A stretch of DNA of 64,000 nucleotides from Stutzerimonas stutzeri RCH2. GTDB taxonomy: Bacteria; Pseudomonadota; Gammaproteobacteria; Pseudomonadales; Pseudomonadaceae. Where the stretch lies: the NCBI RefSeq assembly GCF_000327065.1, contig NC_019936.1:3624001-3688000 (forward strand), in the 5' to 3' direction. The position numbers and the translations under genes are program-made. The notes under the pieces were generated by a model, which saw only the letters and a program-made list of their open reading frames with translations, was not told where the DNA came from and made no database searches. Shown in pieces: positions 42,832 to 51,153 of this stretch (positions within the stretch are counted from its first letter, which is position 1; every line of letters starts with the position of its first letter).

Positions 42832-42838
42832 GGTAGCC

Positions 42839-43528
42839 ATGCTGACGGGCTCTGCAGTGCTGAATACCTTGCGTCGTCATCATCTGTTCAGCGGGCTGGC
42901 AGAAGCGGCGCTGCAGGATATTGCGGCGCATACCACGGTGAAGCGCCTGCCAGCGGGTTGCACGCTGTTCCATCAGGGCGATGCCGCCGAGCACTTTCAC
43001 GTGCTGATCAATGGGCAGGTCAAGCTGCACCGGGTCACCTGCGATGGCCAGGAGAAGGTCATCGAGGTGGTCCGTCCCGGCGAGGCCTTCGCCGAGGCGA
43101 TGCTGTTCAACAAGCTCCCCGAGCATCCGCTGAGCGCCACCACGCTCAAGGAAAGTCTGGTGCTCAACGTGCAGAACAGTCATTACCTGCGCCTGCTGGA
43201 GACCCAGCCGCAGCTGTGCATGCAGCTGCTCAGCAGCCTCAGCGCACGCCTCAATCAGCGCCTGCACCAGATCGATAACCTGACTTCATCGAACGTCTGT
43301 CAGCGCGTCGTGCGTTATCTGTTCCAGGAACTGCAGGCCGCACGCAGCGGCGTGATCGACCTGGACCTGCCCAAGCGCCTGATCGCTTCGCAACTGGGTA
43401 TCCAGCCGGAGACGCTGTCACGCATCCTGCATCGCCTGACCGATGCCGGGCTGATCGCGGTGCAGCGCCGGCGCATCGAAATCCTCGACCAGCACAGCCT
43501 CTCGGCCTACCTCGAAGCCGCGGCGTGA
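42839..43528 (+). CDS. Crp/Fnr-family regulator, DNR-type (first copy)
   Basis: A 229-residue protein: cyclic-nucleotide-binding-like domain (residues ~10-130; GCTLFHQGDAAEHFHVLINGQVKLH) and C-terminal helix-turn-helix (SQLGIQPETLSRILHRLTDAGLI). The four Cys of FNR for 4Fe-4S are absent. The DNA-binding helix (ETLSR) fits the Fnr/DNR box TTGAT. Such proteins respond to NO through haem in P. aeruginosa Dnr. In P. stutzeri, dnrD, dnrE and dnrS are of this type; this copy by narL may be dnrE, which I recall being near nar genes but cannot confirm. Confidence 0.82.
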   Translation: MLTGSAVLNTLRRHHLFSGLAEAALQDIAAHTTVKRLPAGCTLFHQGDAAEHFHVLINGQVKLHRVTCDGQEKVIEVVRPGEAFAEAMLFNKLPEHPLSATTLKESLVLNVQNSHYLRLLETQPQLCMQLLSSLSARLNQRLHQIDNLTSSNVCQRVVRYLFQELQAARSGVIDLDLPKRLIASQLGIQPETLSRILHRLTDAGLIAVQRRRIEILDQHSLSAYLEAAA

Positions 43529-43532
43529 ATGC

Positions 43533-44072
43533 CTAGGCGGCAGGATCGCCACGCCGGAACGGCTGTGGCGCCGCTTCCGCCGGAGACGGCTCGACTGGCG
43601 GCGGGCCATCGCCGAGCTTGAACGGTTGCGGCGGCTCGCTGACCAGCCTGCGGGTGGCGGGCGCCATGCGCTGCGGCTCGGGCTCCGGGCGCTCGCGAAT
43701 GACGTGCCAGGCAAACCCGGCGAGCAACGCCGCCAGCACCCGGTAGATCAGCGAGGCCAGATCGAAGCCGACCAGCGCACCGCCGTCCAGCCAAAGCGAC
43801 ACCAGCCTGCCCAGCACCAGTGCCGCCATGGTGATCATCAACATCATCAACGCCGGTCGCGCGCGCTCCGGTTCACGCGCGGCCCACAGCAGGAACAGCG
43901 CAAGGCCCAGCTGCAGCCCGCCGTAGTAGACCCGCATATGACTGACCGAGGCGCTCTCCATCAGCAGCATGCCGTTCAGATTGGCCATCTCGTAGGGCCA
44001 AAGCCAGTAGGCGAGGCTCAGGCAGGCCATGACCAGCGCCTGCGCAAGCAGAACGAAACGGGCAAAACGCAT
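43533..44072 (-). CDS. DUF4345-type small membrane protein
   Basis: A 179-residue protein with four hydrophobic helices (about 5-22, 47-65, 72-92 and 103-122) and the DUF4345 core (SVSHMRVYYGGLQLGLALFLL in part). The C-terminal 60 residues are Pro/Glu-rich and look disordered. It lies between the two DNR genes on the opposite strand and ends 4 bases from the first one. Function unknown. No anaerobic box was found in the ~210 bases it shares with the second DNR gene. Confidence 0.72.
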   Translation of the reverse strand: MRFARFVLLAQALVMACLSLAYWLWPYEMANLNGMLLMESASVSHMRVYYGGLQLGLALFLLWAAREPERARPALMMLMITMAALVLGRLVSLWLDGGALVGFDLASLIYRVLAALLAGFAWHVIRERPEPEPQRMAPATRRLVSEPPQPFKLGDGPPPVEPSPAEAAPQPFRRGDPAA

Positions 44073-44284
44073 CGAAAACTCTCCTGATGTGCGACTCGGT
44101 ATCCCGGTAGGTCAGAGACTGTTTCAAACGCACTTGGTTCGCCCGGCCAGCCGCCAGCGATGCGCTGTGACGCTCGACCGGCTCACCGGCAATCGCTTCT
44201 ACCTCCTACGAAGGTGATACCCCATCGGCAGGATCGACCGGCTACCTGCCACTTACTACCATCCGACCTCGGAGGTAACTGATC

Positions 44285-45028
44285 ATGTCCAAACAGTCCA
44301 CACACCTGGCCGTGCTTCGCAACCATCCGCTGTTCAACGGGCTGCCTGAATCGGCGCTCGACGAGCTTGAACAGGCAACCTGCAGCAGACGACTGCAAGC
44401 CGGCCAGACCCTTTATTACCAGGGCGACAGCGCCCAGAACTTCTTCATCCTTGTCCACGGCCAGCTCAAGCTGCACCGCCATAGCAGCGACGGCAACGAG
44501 CATGTCCTCGGCATCGTGCGTCCCGGTGGCGCACTGGGCGAGACGCTGCTGTACGACAGGCGGCCGAGCCATCTGCTCACCGCCACGGCACTGCGCGACT
44601 CGCTGGTGATCCAGATACACAACGCCAGCTACCGCAACCTGCTCGAGCGCTACCCGCGACTGGCGCCGGCGCTGCTCGCCCGGCTGAGCGAGCGGCTCAA
44701 CCAGCGCCTGGAAGACATCGACAACCTGGCCACGTCCAGCGCCAACCATCGCGTTGCGCGCTTCCTCATGCTTCGGCAGAAGAGCAACAGCGGCGTGGTC
44801 GAGCTGGACATACCCAAGCGGCTGATCGCGTCCAAGCTGGGCATCCAGCCGGAGACGCTGTCGCGCATCCTGCATCGCCTGTCCGATGCCGGACTGATCA
44901 GCATGCAGAGCCGGCGCATCGACATTCTCGACCAGCGCAAGCTTGCGGCCTTTCTCCACGATTCGGTCGATCAGCGCTGCCATCCAATGGGCACCGGCAG
45001 CCTGACCACGCTGCGCAAAGCCGGCTGA
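44285..45028 (+). CDS. Crp/Fnr-family regulator, DNR-type (second copy)
   Basis: A 247-residue paralogue of the regulator at 42.8 kb. The sensor domain has GQTLYYQGDSAQNFFILVHG and the helix-turn-helix SKLGIQPETLSRILHRLSDAGLIS, nearly the same as in the first copy. There are no FNR cluster Cys, only one Cys near residue 33 and one in the tail. The C-terminal extension (VDQRCHPMGTGSLTTLRKAG) beyond the usual end is a difference. GGAGGT is placed well for the ATG. The two may divide nitrate and NO control of denitrification. Confidence 0.82.
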   Translation: MSKQSTHLAVLRNHPLFNGLPESALDELEQATCSRRLQAGQTLYYQGDSAQNFFILVHGQLKLHRHSSDGNEHVLGIVRPGGALGETLLYDRRPSHLLTATALRDSLVIQIHNASYRNLLERYPRLAPALLARLSERLNQRLEDIDNLATSSANHRVARFLMLRQKSNSGVVELDIPKRLIASKLGIQPETLSRILHRLSDAGLISMQSRRIDILDQRKLAAFLHDSVDQRCHPMGTGSLTTLRKAG

Positions 45029-45145
45029 TGCCGTCCGGCGCCGACCGTCGGAACCTGCAAACGCTGAAACATGTGGCACGCAGGAATTGCGGCCCGGCCG
45101 CCGGACGAGCGCTATGCTGCACACCTCGCCTGTCGGAGTAATCCT

Positions 45146-45580
45146 ATGCGCCGCCTTCTGCTTCTGCCCGTCCTGTTCGCCGGCTTTGCCCAGGCGGCCG
45201 AGCCCATCGCGATCGACGTCTACCGCGACCCCAACTGCGGCTGCTGCGAAGCCTGGATCGACCACCTGGAAGCCAACGGCTTCACGGTGACCGATCACGT
45301 GGTCAACGACATGACCTCGGTAAAGATGGAGCACCGTGTTCCGCATCGCCTCGGCTCCTGTCACACCGGCGTGATCGACGGCAAGTTCGTCGAGGGCCAT
45401 GTGCCGGCCGCCGACATTCTCAAGCTACGCGCACAACCTGACCTGATCGGCGCCGCGGTGCCGGGTATGCCAGTCGGCTCGCCGGGTATGGAAATGGGCG
45501 AGCGTAAGGACGCCTTCAAGGTCATCGGCGTCAGCAAGCAGGGCAAGGAAAGCGTGCTTTCCGAGTACCCCGGCAACTGA
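45146..45580 (+). CDS. DUF411 metal-binding periplasmic protein
   Basis: A 144-residue exported protein with a signal peptide (residues 1-17, ending AQA) and the DUF411 motif RDPNCGCCEAWIDHLE near residue 27. A further Cys-His pair (GSCHTG) and a Met-rich loop (GMPVGSPGMEMGE) are typical of copper handling. ATG at 45146 has GGAG upstream; an earlier reading would spoil the signal peptide. It may deliver or store copper in the periplasm for cupredoxins or N2O/NO enzymes of denitrification, which is inference. Confidence 0.82.
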   Translation: MRRLLLLPVLFAGFAQAAEPIAIDVYRDPNCGCCEAWIDHLEANGFTVTDHVVNDMTSVKMEHRVPHRLGSCHTGVIDGKFVEGHVPAADILKLRAQPDLIGAAVPGMPVGSPGMEMGERKDAFKVIGVSKQGKESVLSEYPGN

Positions 45581-45709
45581 TCAATCAGTCCCATCGCCAG
45601 GGCCAGCCGTCGCACCTGCAGCTTTTTCGCGCCGAACGGGTCTGAGTGGAAAGCAGCGGCCGCTTCGATGCGGCCGCGATCTCCCGCAAAACCGTTAGAG
45701 GATCAACTC

Positions 45710-46567
45710 ATGCGCTGGAATCGTGCCCGACGCAGCGACAACGTAGTGGACGCCCGGGGCCGCAGCGGCATGCGCCTCGGCGGCGGCCTGGGCCTGGGTG
45801 GCATTGCTATTGTCGTGATCATCGGCCTGCTCTCCGGCCAGGACCCGTTGCAGATTCTCGGTCAGCTGGCCAGCCAGAGCGGGCCTCCGGTTACCCAGCA
45901 AAGCCAGCGGCCGGCCGGAGATGACCCGCAGACCGAGTTCGTCCGGGCCATCCTCGGCGACACTGAAGACACCTGGCGCGCCCTGTTCCAGCAGCACGGC
46001 ACGCAGTACCGCGACCCGACCCTGGTGCTGTTTCGCGGCGGCGTGAATTCAGCCTGCGGCTTCGCCAGTTCGGCGGTGGGCCCGTTCTATTGCCCGGGCG
46101 ACCAGCAGGTCTACCTCGATCTGCAGTTCTTCGACGAAATGGCCCAGCGCTTCTCAGCCTCCGGTGACTTCGCCCAGGCGTACGTCATCGCCCATGAAGT
46201 CGGCCACCACGTGCAGACCCTGCTCGGCGTTTCGCAGCAGATGCAGGCCGCACGCCAGCGCGGTGCGAAGATGGAAGGCGATAACGGCCTGCTGGTGCGC
46301 CAGGAACTGCAGGCCGACTGCTTCGCCGGGGTCTGGGCCTATCACGCGCAGCAGCGTCATGACTGGCTGGAGGAAGGCGACCTGGAAGAGGCACTGAACG
46401 CCGCCAACGCCATCGGTGATGACAACCTGCAGAAGCGCAGCCAGGGCCGCGTGGTGCCGGATGCCTTCACCCACGGCACCTCGGCGCAGCGGGTACGCTG
46501 GTTCCGCGATGGCTTCGAACACGGTGACCCGACACGCTGCGACACCTTCAAGGCCGCGCGGCTGTAG
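45710..46567 (+). CDS. Neutral zinc metallopeptidase (YpfJ/KPN_02809 family)
   Basis: A 285-residue protein with one N-terminal membrane helix (GIAIVVIIGLLSG) and a zinc-protease motif AYVIAHEVGHHVQTLLG (HExxH) plus the third ligand region ELQADCFAGVWAY. CGFASSAVGPFYCPGD has the paired Cys of this family. ATG at 45710 has GAGGA at the right spacing. A membrane-anchored periplasmic protease; substrate unknown. Confidence 0.88.
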   Translation: MRWNRARRSDNVVDARGRSGMRLGGGLGLGGIAIVVIIGLLSGQDPLQILGQLASQSGPPVTQQSQRPAGDDPQTEFVRAILGDTEDTWRALFQQHGTQYRDPTLVLFRGGVNSACGFASSAVGPFYCPGDQQVYLDLQFFDEMAQRFSASGDFAQAYVIAHEVGHHVQTLLGVSQQMQAARQRGAKMEGDNGLLVRQELQADCFAGVWAYHAQQRHDWLEEGDLEEALNAANAIGDDNLQKRSQGRVVPDAFTHGTSAQRVRWFRDGFEHGDPTRCDTFKAARL

Positions 46568-46672
46568 GGACGACAGGCTCGGGTCAGGTCACTCCTGCGG
46601 GCTCGTTATGGTTTACGGCCGGGTGGGTACGAAGGGCGCCGACGCGTGTCGTCATCATCCGCAGTGCCGCGT

Positions 46673-47275
46673 TCAAGCCTCGCCCGAAGACAGCAGCCCG
46701 TGCAGAACCCGGCAATCCCGCGCGTACAGATCGGTCAGCTCCGGCCATTCGTTGTGCGGCACGTTCACCAGCACACCGCGCGCGCCCGCTGCCCTGGCGC
46801 ATTCCAGATCGAAGCGGTAGTCGCCGACCATCAGCATCGCCGCCGGGGCCACGCCCCAACGCTGCGCCAAATGCAGCAGTCCGCCCGGATGCGGCTTGGG
46901 CGGCGCTTCGTCGCGACCGAGAATGTCCTCAGGCAGAAAGCAGTCGCCCATGCCGACCGCATCCAGGGTCACCTTCGCCAGCTCGTGGGCATTGCGGGTG
47001 AGCACGCCAAGCCGGCAGCCACGCTCGCGCAGCGTGTGCAACAGCTCGCGGGCGCCTTCTGCCGGGCGCGCGGCATAGGCCAGTTCACGCTCGTGTTCGA
47101 GCAACCAGGCGTGCTTGGCCGCCGCTTCCTCGGCCGGCAGCGCCGCCAGGTGATGGAGGATGTCGTCTTCCTCGGGGATCTCCAGCGCACGGCGGATCGC
47201 GGCGAAATCGTGCACGGCGATGGTCAGGGTGCCGTCCATGTCGAACACCCAGTGCCGCACCTCGGCGATCCTCAC
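46673..47275 (-). CDS. HAD-superfamily phosphatase
   Basis: A 200-residue HAD hydrolase: motif I FDMDGTLT, motif II LTRNAHE, and motif III/IV region KPHPGGLLHLAQ with MVGDYRFDLECARAAG. Start at the GTG at 47275, which overlaps the thioesterase stop by 4 nt (GTGA), fits. Short cap region, as in phosphoglycolate-phosphatase-like members. Substrate unknown. It follows the TesB gene on the minus strand. Confidence 0.85.
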   Translation of the reverse strand: MRIAEVRHWVFDMDGTLTIAVHDFAAIRRALEIPEEDDILHHLAALPAEEAAAKHAWLLEHERELAYAARPAEGARELLHTLRERGCRLGVLTRNAHELAKVTLDAVGMGDCFLPEDILGRDEAPPKPHPGGLLHLAQRWGVAPAAMLMVGDYRFDLECARAAGARGVLVNVPHNEWPELTDLYARDCRVLHGLLSSGEA

Positions 47276-48141
47276 ATCCAGTCCTCGCGCACGCGGATCA
47301 GGCCTTCCTGCGCCACCGAGGCGACCAGCTGGCCCTGGCGGTTGAAGATGCTGCCACGGGCGAAGCCGCGCGCATTGCCGGCCCAGGGGCTGTCGATGGA
47401 ATACAGCAGCCAGTCGTCCATCTTCACCTCGCGGTGGAACCAGATGGCGTGATCGAGGCTGGCCAGCTGAATGAACTTGCTCCACGAACTGACGCCATGG
47501 GGCTGCAACGCGGTGCCGATAAAGCTGAAGTCCGAGGCGTAGGCCAGCAGGTACTTGTGCAGCGCAGGGCTGTCGGGCAGCGAGCCGTCGGCGCGGAACC
47601 ACAGGTGGCGCACCGGTTCGATCGGCTGCGGATTGGCCGGATCGACCAGGGTCACCGGGCGGATCTCGATGGGCTTGGGCCGACGCAGCTTCTCCATCAC
47701 CCGCTCGGGCACCATCGGCGACAGCTTGTGCAGCAGCTCCCACTCGTTGGGCAGGTCGTCCGGCCCAACCACGTCCGGCATCGGCAACTGGTGCTCGTAG
47801 CCGCTCTCCCCGGCCTGGAACGAGGCGATGCCGGTGAAGATGGTCTGCCCCTTCTGAATCGCGCTGACCCGGCGCGTGGTGAAGCTGCCGCCATCGCGCA
47901 CCCGATCGACGTCGTACACCACCGGCTGGTGCGAGTCGCCAGGACGCAGGAAATAGCCGTGCAGCGAATGCACATGGCGCTCCGGCGTCACCGTCTGGCT
48001 GGCAGCGGAGATCACCTGGCCGAGGACCTGGCCGCCGAACAGCTGGGGAAAGCCGAGATCCTGGCTGGCACCGCGGAAGAGGTTTTCCTCGATGCGTTCC
48101 AGGGTCAGCAGGTTGACCAGCCCGTCGAGTATCTGAGTCAT
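47272..48141 (-). CDS. tesB: Acyl-CoA thioesterase II (TesB)
   Basis: A 289-residue double hot-dog thioesterase: FRGASQDLGFPQLFGGQVLGQ at the start in part, HSLHGYFLRPGD, and the second half SLDHAIWFHREVKMDDWLLY containing the catalytic Asp. It hydrolyses medium and long-chain acyl-CoA. ATG at 48141 has AAGGAAG upstream. It is co-transcribed with the HAD gene by a 4-nt overlap. Confidence 0.92.
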   Translation of the reverse strand: MTQILDGLVNLLTLERIEENLFRGASQDLGFPQLFGGQVLGQVISAASQTVTPERHVHSLHGYFLRPGDSHQPVVYDVDRVRDGGSFTTRRVSAIQKGQTIFTGIASFQAGESGYEHQLPMPDVVGPDDLPNEWELLHKLSPMVPERVMEKLRRPKPIEIRPVTLVDPANPQPIEPVRHLWFRADGSLPDSPALHKYLLAYASDFSFIGTALQPHGVSSWSKFIQLASLDHAIWFHREVKMDDWLLYSIDSPWAGNARGFARGSIFNRQGQLVASVAQEGLIRVREDWM

Positions 48142-48215
48142 GTCGGCTTCCTTGATAGGGGGCATGCAGGCGCGCCATGTTACGGATTTCGCCGAAATCG
48201 CTCCAGCAACAGTGC

Positions 48216-48770
48216 TTATTGTCGCCAATCGTCCCGCTGCAGGCGGTAGAGCACCTGCAAATGCAGAGGGTGTTCAGGCGCCAGATCGGGATGGCCGAAC
48301 GAGCTTGCGTGCTCCGCGCGCATGCCGAGCCCTTCCAGCAGCTGCGTGGCCGGCTCGTTGATCTGCGCCGCACAGGCGACCACCTCGGGCAGGCCGAGCT
48401 CGCCAAAGGCGCAGTCAAGTACAGCTTGCGCGGCCTCATGGACCAGACCCTGCCCCCACTGATCGCAGGCCACAGCCCAGAGCAGCTCGAGCGCGGGCGT
48501 CGGCGAAGGCAAGGAACACGAGGCGAGCCCGCAGTAACCGATGAACGCCTTGCTGTCCTTGCGCTCCAGCGCCCACAGGCCGAAGCGGTGACGCACGAAG
48601 TGCAAGCGACTGCGCACCATCAGCGCCGCACAGTCGTCACGCGACATCAGCGCCGAGCAATAGCGCATCACTTCCGGGTCGGCGCACAGCCGCGCCAACA
48701 ACTCGAGATCGTCGTCATGCCAGTGGCGCAGCCTGAGCCGCGGTGTCTCAAGTGCGATTCGTGCGACCAT
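48216..48770 (-). CDS. GNAT family N-acetyltransferase (RimJ-like)
   Basis: A 184-residue acetyltransferase. N-terminal part is ETPRLRLRHWHDDDLELLARL, typical of the RimJ/RimL branch; the acetyl-CoA region is LLWAVACDQWGQGLVHEAAQAVLD, and NEPATQLLEGLGMR follows. ATG at 48770 has GGGAG. Substrate may be a ribosomal protein N-terminus or a small amine. Its start is 71 bases from the divergent deacetylase-like gene. Confidence 0.83.
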   Translation of the reverse strand: MVARIALETPRLRLRHWHDDDLELLARLCADPEVMRYCSALMSRDDCAALMVRSRLHFVRHRFGLWALERKDSKAFIGYCGLASCSLPSPTPALELLWAVACDQWGQGLVHEAAQAVLDCAFGELGLPEVVACAAQINEPATQLLEGLGMRAEHASSFGHPDLAPEHPLHLQVLYRLQRDDWRQ

Positions 48771-48841
48771 CCCTGCTCCCTTGAGCGCTCCGACGGCCAG
48801 CCTGCATACTGCGGCGCACATCCATCGAACACGCGTGGTTC

Positions 48842-49762
48842 ATGTCGCTTCCCCTGGTCTTCCACGATGATTACAGCCCGCCGCTGCCACCGGGCCATCG
48901 CTTCCCCATGGAGAAGTTTCGTCTGCTGCGCGACCATCTGGTCGCCTTGGGTTTGACCACAGACGCAACGCTATTGCGCCCCGAGCTATGCGGCCACGAC
49001 ATTCTGGCGCTGGCACACGACCCTGACTACGTCGCGCGCTACTGCAGCGGCGAGATGGGCCGCGACGAGCTGCGCCGCCTCGGCCTGCCCTGGAGTCCGG
49101 AGCTGGCGCAGCGTACGGTGCGCGCCGTGGGCGGCTCGCTGCTAGCGGCCGAGCAGGCACTGCAGCACGGCCTGGCCTGCCATCTGGCGGGTGGCACGCA
49201 CCATGCCCACCGAGACCACGCCTCGGGTTTCTGCATCTTCAACGACTTGGCGGTGATCGCGCTGTATCTGCTGGAAAGCGGGCGTGTCGGGCGCGTGCTG
49301 ATCTTCGACTGCGACGTGCATCAGGGCGACGGCACCGCGCGCATCCTGGAAAACATACCCGATGCGGTGACCGTCTCGCTGCACTGCGAAAAGAACTTCC
49401 CCACGCGCAAGGCCCACAGCGACTGGGATATCCCGCTGCCGCCGGGCATGGGCGACGAGGCCTATCTCAAGGTGGTGCACGACACGCTGAACTACCTGCT
49501 GCCAATCTACCAGCCAGACCTGGTGCTCTACGATGCCGGTGTGGATGTGCATCGCGACGACGCCCTCGGCCTGCTCTCGCTCAGCGATGCAGGCCTGGCG
49601 GCGCGCGACAGTGCCGTGCTGGATCACTGCCTCGGCCGTGATATTCCGGTGGTTGGCCTGATCGGCGGCGGCTACGACAAGGACCGCGCCCTGCTCGCCC
49701 GCCGCCACGCGACCTTGCATGTCAGCGCCCACTCGGCCTGGCAGCGCCACGGACTCGGCTGA
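48842..49762 (+). CDS. Histone-deacetylase-family hydrolase
   Basis: A 306-residue protein of the class II HDAC/acetoin-utilisation family. Seen are the metal and catalytic blocks GGTHHAHRDHASGFCIFND, IFDCDVHQGDGT and YDAGVDVHRDD, and a Gly-rich end GLIGGGYDKD. Such bacterial enzymes deacetylate small acetylated amines or proteins. A GNAT gene is divergent next to it, so acetylation and deacetylation could be paired, though this is only positional. Confidence 0.88.
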   Translation: MSLPLVFHDDYSPPLPPGHRFPMEKFRLLRDHLVALGLTTDATLLRPELCGHDILALAHDPDYVARYCSGEMGRDELRRLGLPWSPELAQRTVRAVGGSLLAAEQALQHGLACHLAGGTHHAHRDHASGFCIFNDLAVIALYLLESGRVGRVLIFDCDVHQGDGTARILENIPDAVTVSLHCEKNFPTRKAHSDWDIPLPPGMGDEAYLKVVHDTLNYLLPIYQPDLVLYDAGVDVHRDDALGLLSLSDAGLAARDSAVLDHCLGRDIPVVGLIGGGYDKDRALLARRHATLHVSAHSAWQRHGLG

Positions 49763-49815
49763 GCAACCGTCAGCGGCTACAATGCGCGCCCCGTGATGTT
49801 CGCCAGGCTATCGCC

Positions 49816-51048
49816 ATGACCCCGCCCGCCCCTTCCTACCGTGTCGCCATCATCGGCGGCGGCCCCGCCGGGCTGATGGCCGCCGAAGTGCTCGGCCAGG
49901 CCGGGGTCACCGTCGATCTGTACGACGCCATGCCGTCGGTGGGGCGCAAGTTCCTCCTTGCCGGGGTCGGCGGCATGAACATCACCCATGCCGAGGACTA
50001 CGCCGCCTTCGTCAACCGCTACGGCGAACGCGCCGGCGAGCTGCGCCCGCTGCTGGACGCTTTCACACCCGCCGCGCTGCGCGAATGGATTCACGGGCTG
50101 GGCATCGACACCTTCGTCGGCAGTTCCGGCCGGGTGTTCCCTAGCGACATGAAGGCCGCGCCGTTGCTGCGCGCCTGGCTCAAGCGCCTGCGCGAGAGCG
50201 GCGTGCAGCTGCACACCCGCCAGCGCTGGCTGGGCTGGGACGAGCACGGCGCGCTGCGTATCGCCGGGCCGCAAGGCGAAACCCGAGTCGCGGCGCACGC
50301 CACCCTGCTCGCCCTCGGCGGCGGCAGCTGGGCGCGACTGGGCTCGGATGGCGCCTGGGTACGGTTGCTGCAAAACCGCGGCATTGCCATCGCACCGCTG
50401 CAGCCGGCCAATTGTGGCTTCGAAGTGGCCGGCTGGAGCGAGCACCTGCGCGAGAAATTCGCCGGCGCGCCGCTGAAGACGGTGAGCCTGGCGTTGCCCG
50501 GCGAAGCCCCGCGCAAGGGCGAGTTCGTGCTCACCGCCACGGGTATCGAGGGCAGCCTGGTCTATGCGCTGTCCGCGCGCATCCGTGAGACGATCAATCG
50601 CGACGGCGCCGCGACCGTGCTGCTCGACCTGCTGCCGGATCGCAGCCAGGTACAGATTGCCGACGCTCTGGCCAGACCGCGCGGTTCGCAGTCGATGGCC
50701 AAGCATCTGCATCGCCAGCTGAAGCTCGATGGGGTCAAGGCGGCACTGTTGCGCGAACTGACCGATGCCACCACGTTCCATGACCCGCAGGCGCTGGCCG
50801 CGGCGATCAAGGCGCTGCCCATCCGCCTGCTGCACCCGCGCCCGCTGGACGAAGCCATCAGCAGCGCTGGCGGGGTACCGTTCGAGGCACTGGATGCCAA
50901 CCTCATGCTGCGTCAACTGCCCGGCGTGTTCTGCGCCGGCGAGATGCTCGACTGGGAAGCACCCACCGGTGGCTATCTGCTGACCGCCTGTTTCGCCAGC
51001 GGAAGAGCCGCGGCCGAGGGCATGCTGCGCTGGCTGCGCGACCACTAG
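49816..51048 (+). CDS. FAD-dependent oxidoreductase of the TIGR03862/HI0933 family
   Basis: A 410-residue flavoprotein: FAD motif VAIIGGGPAGLMAAE (residues 8-22), GRKFLLAGVGGMNITH for the HI0933-like core, and the C-terminal FAD-binding GVFCAGEMLDWEAPTGGYLL. Proteins of this family are NAD(P)/FAD-dependent with unknown reaction; some members take part in tRNA or cofactor modification. It stands by itself, with a 53-bp gap from the deacetylase-like gene. Confidence 0.86.
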   Translation: MTPPAPSYRVAIIGGGPAGLMAAEVLGQAGVTVDLYDAMPSVGRKFLLAGVGGMNITHAEDYAAFVNRYGERAGELRPLLDAFTPAALREWIHGLGIDTFVGSSGRVFPSDMKAAPLLRAWLKRLRESGVQLHTRQRWLGWDEHGALRIAGPQGETRVAAHATLLALGGGSWARLGSDGAWVRLLQNRGIAIAPLQPANCGFEVAGWSEHLREKFAGAPLKTVSLALPGEAPRKGEFVLTATGIEGSLVYALSARIRETINRDGAATVLLDLLPDRSQVQIADALARPRGSQSMAKHLHRQLKLDGVKAALLRELTDATTFHDPQALAAAIKALPIRLLHPRPLDEAISSAGGVPFEALDANLMLRQLPGVFCAGEMLDWEAPTGGYLLTACFASGRAAAEGMLRWLRDH

Positions 51049-51153
51049 TCACTCGCCGGTTGCCCCGTGCGCTGCTAGCTTCAGTTGCAGAGCGCGCGCC
51101 GCAAGCAGTACCCCGTTTGGCGCGCGAGGACGAACACGCGCGAGGGAACATCG

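Noticed and set aside
44200..44277. TACCTCC and GGAGGTA as NarL heptamers before the second DNR gene
   Set aside because: Each departs from the consensus in the last base, and GGAGGT is explained as the ribosome site of the gene.
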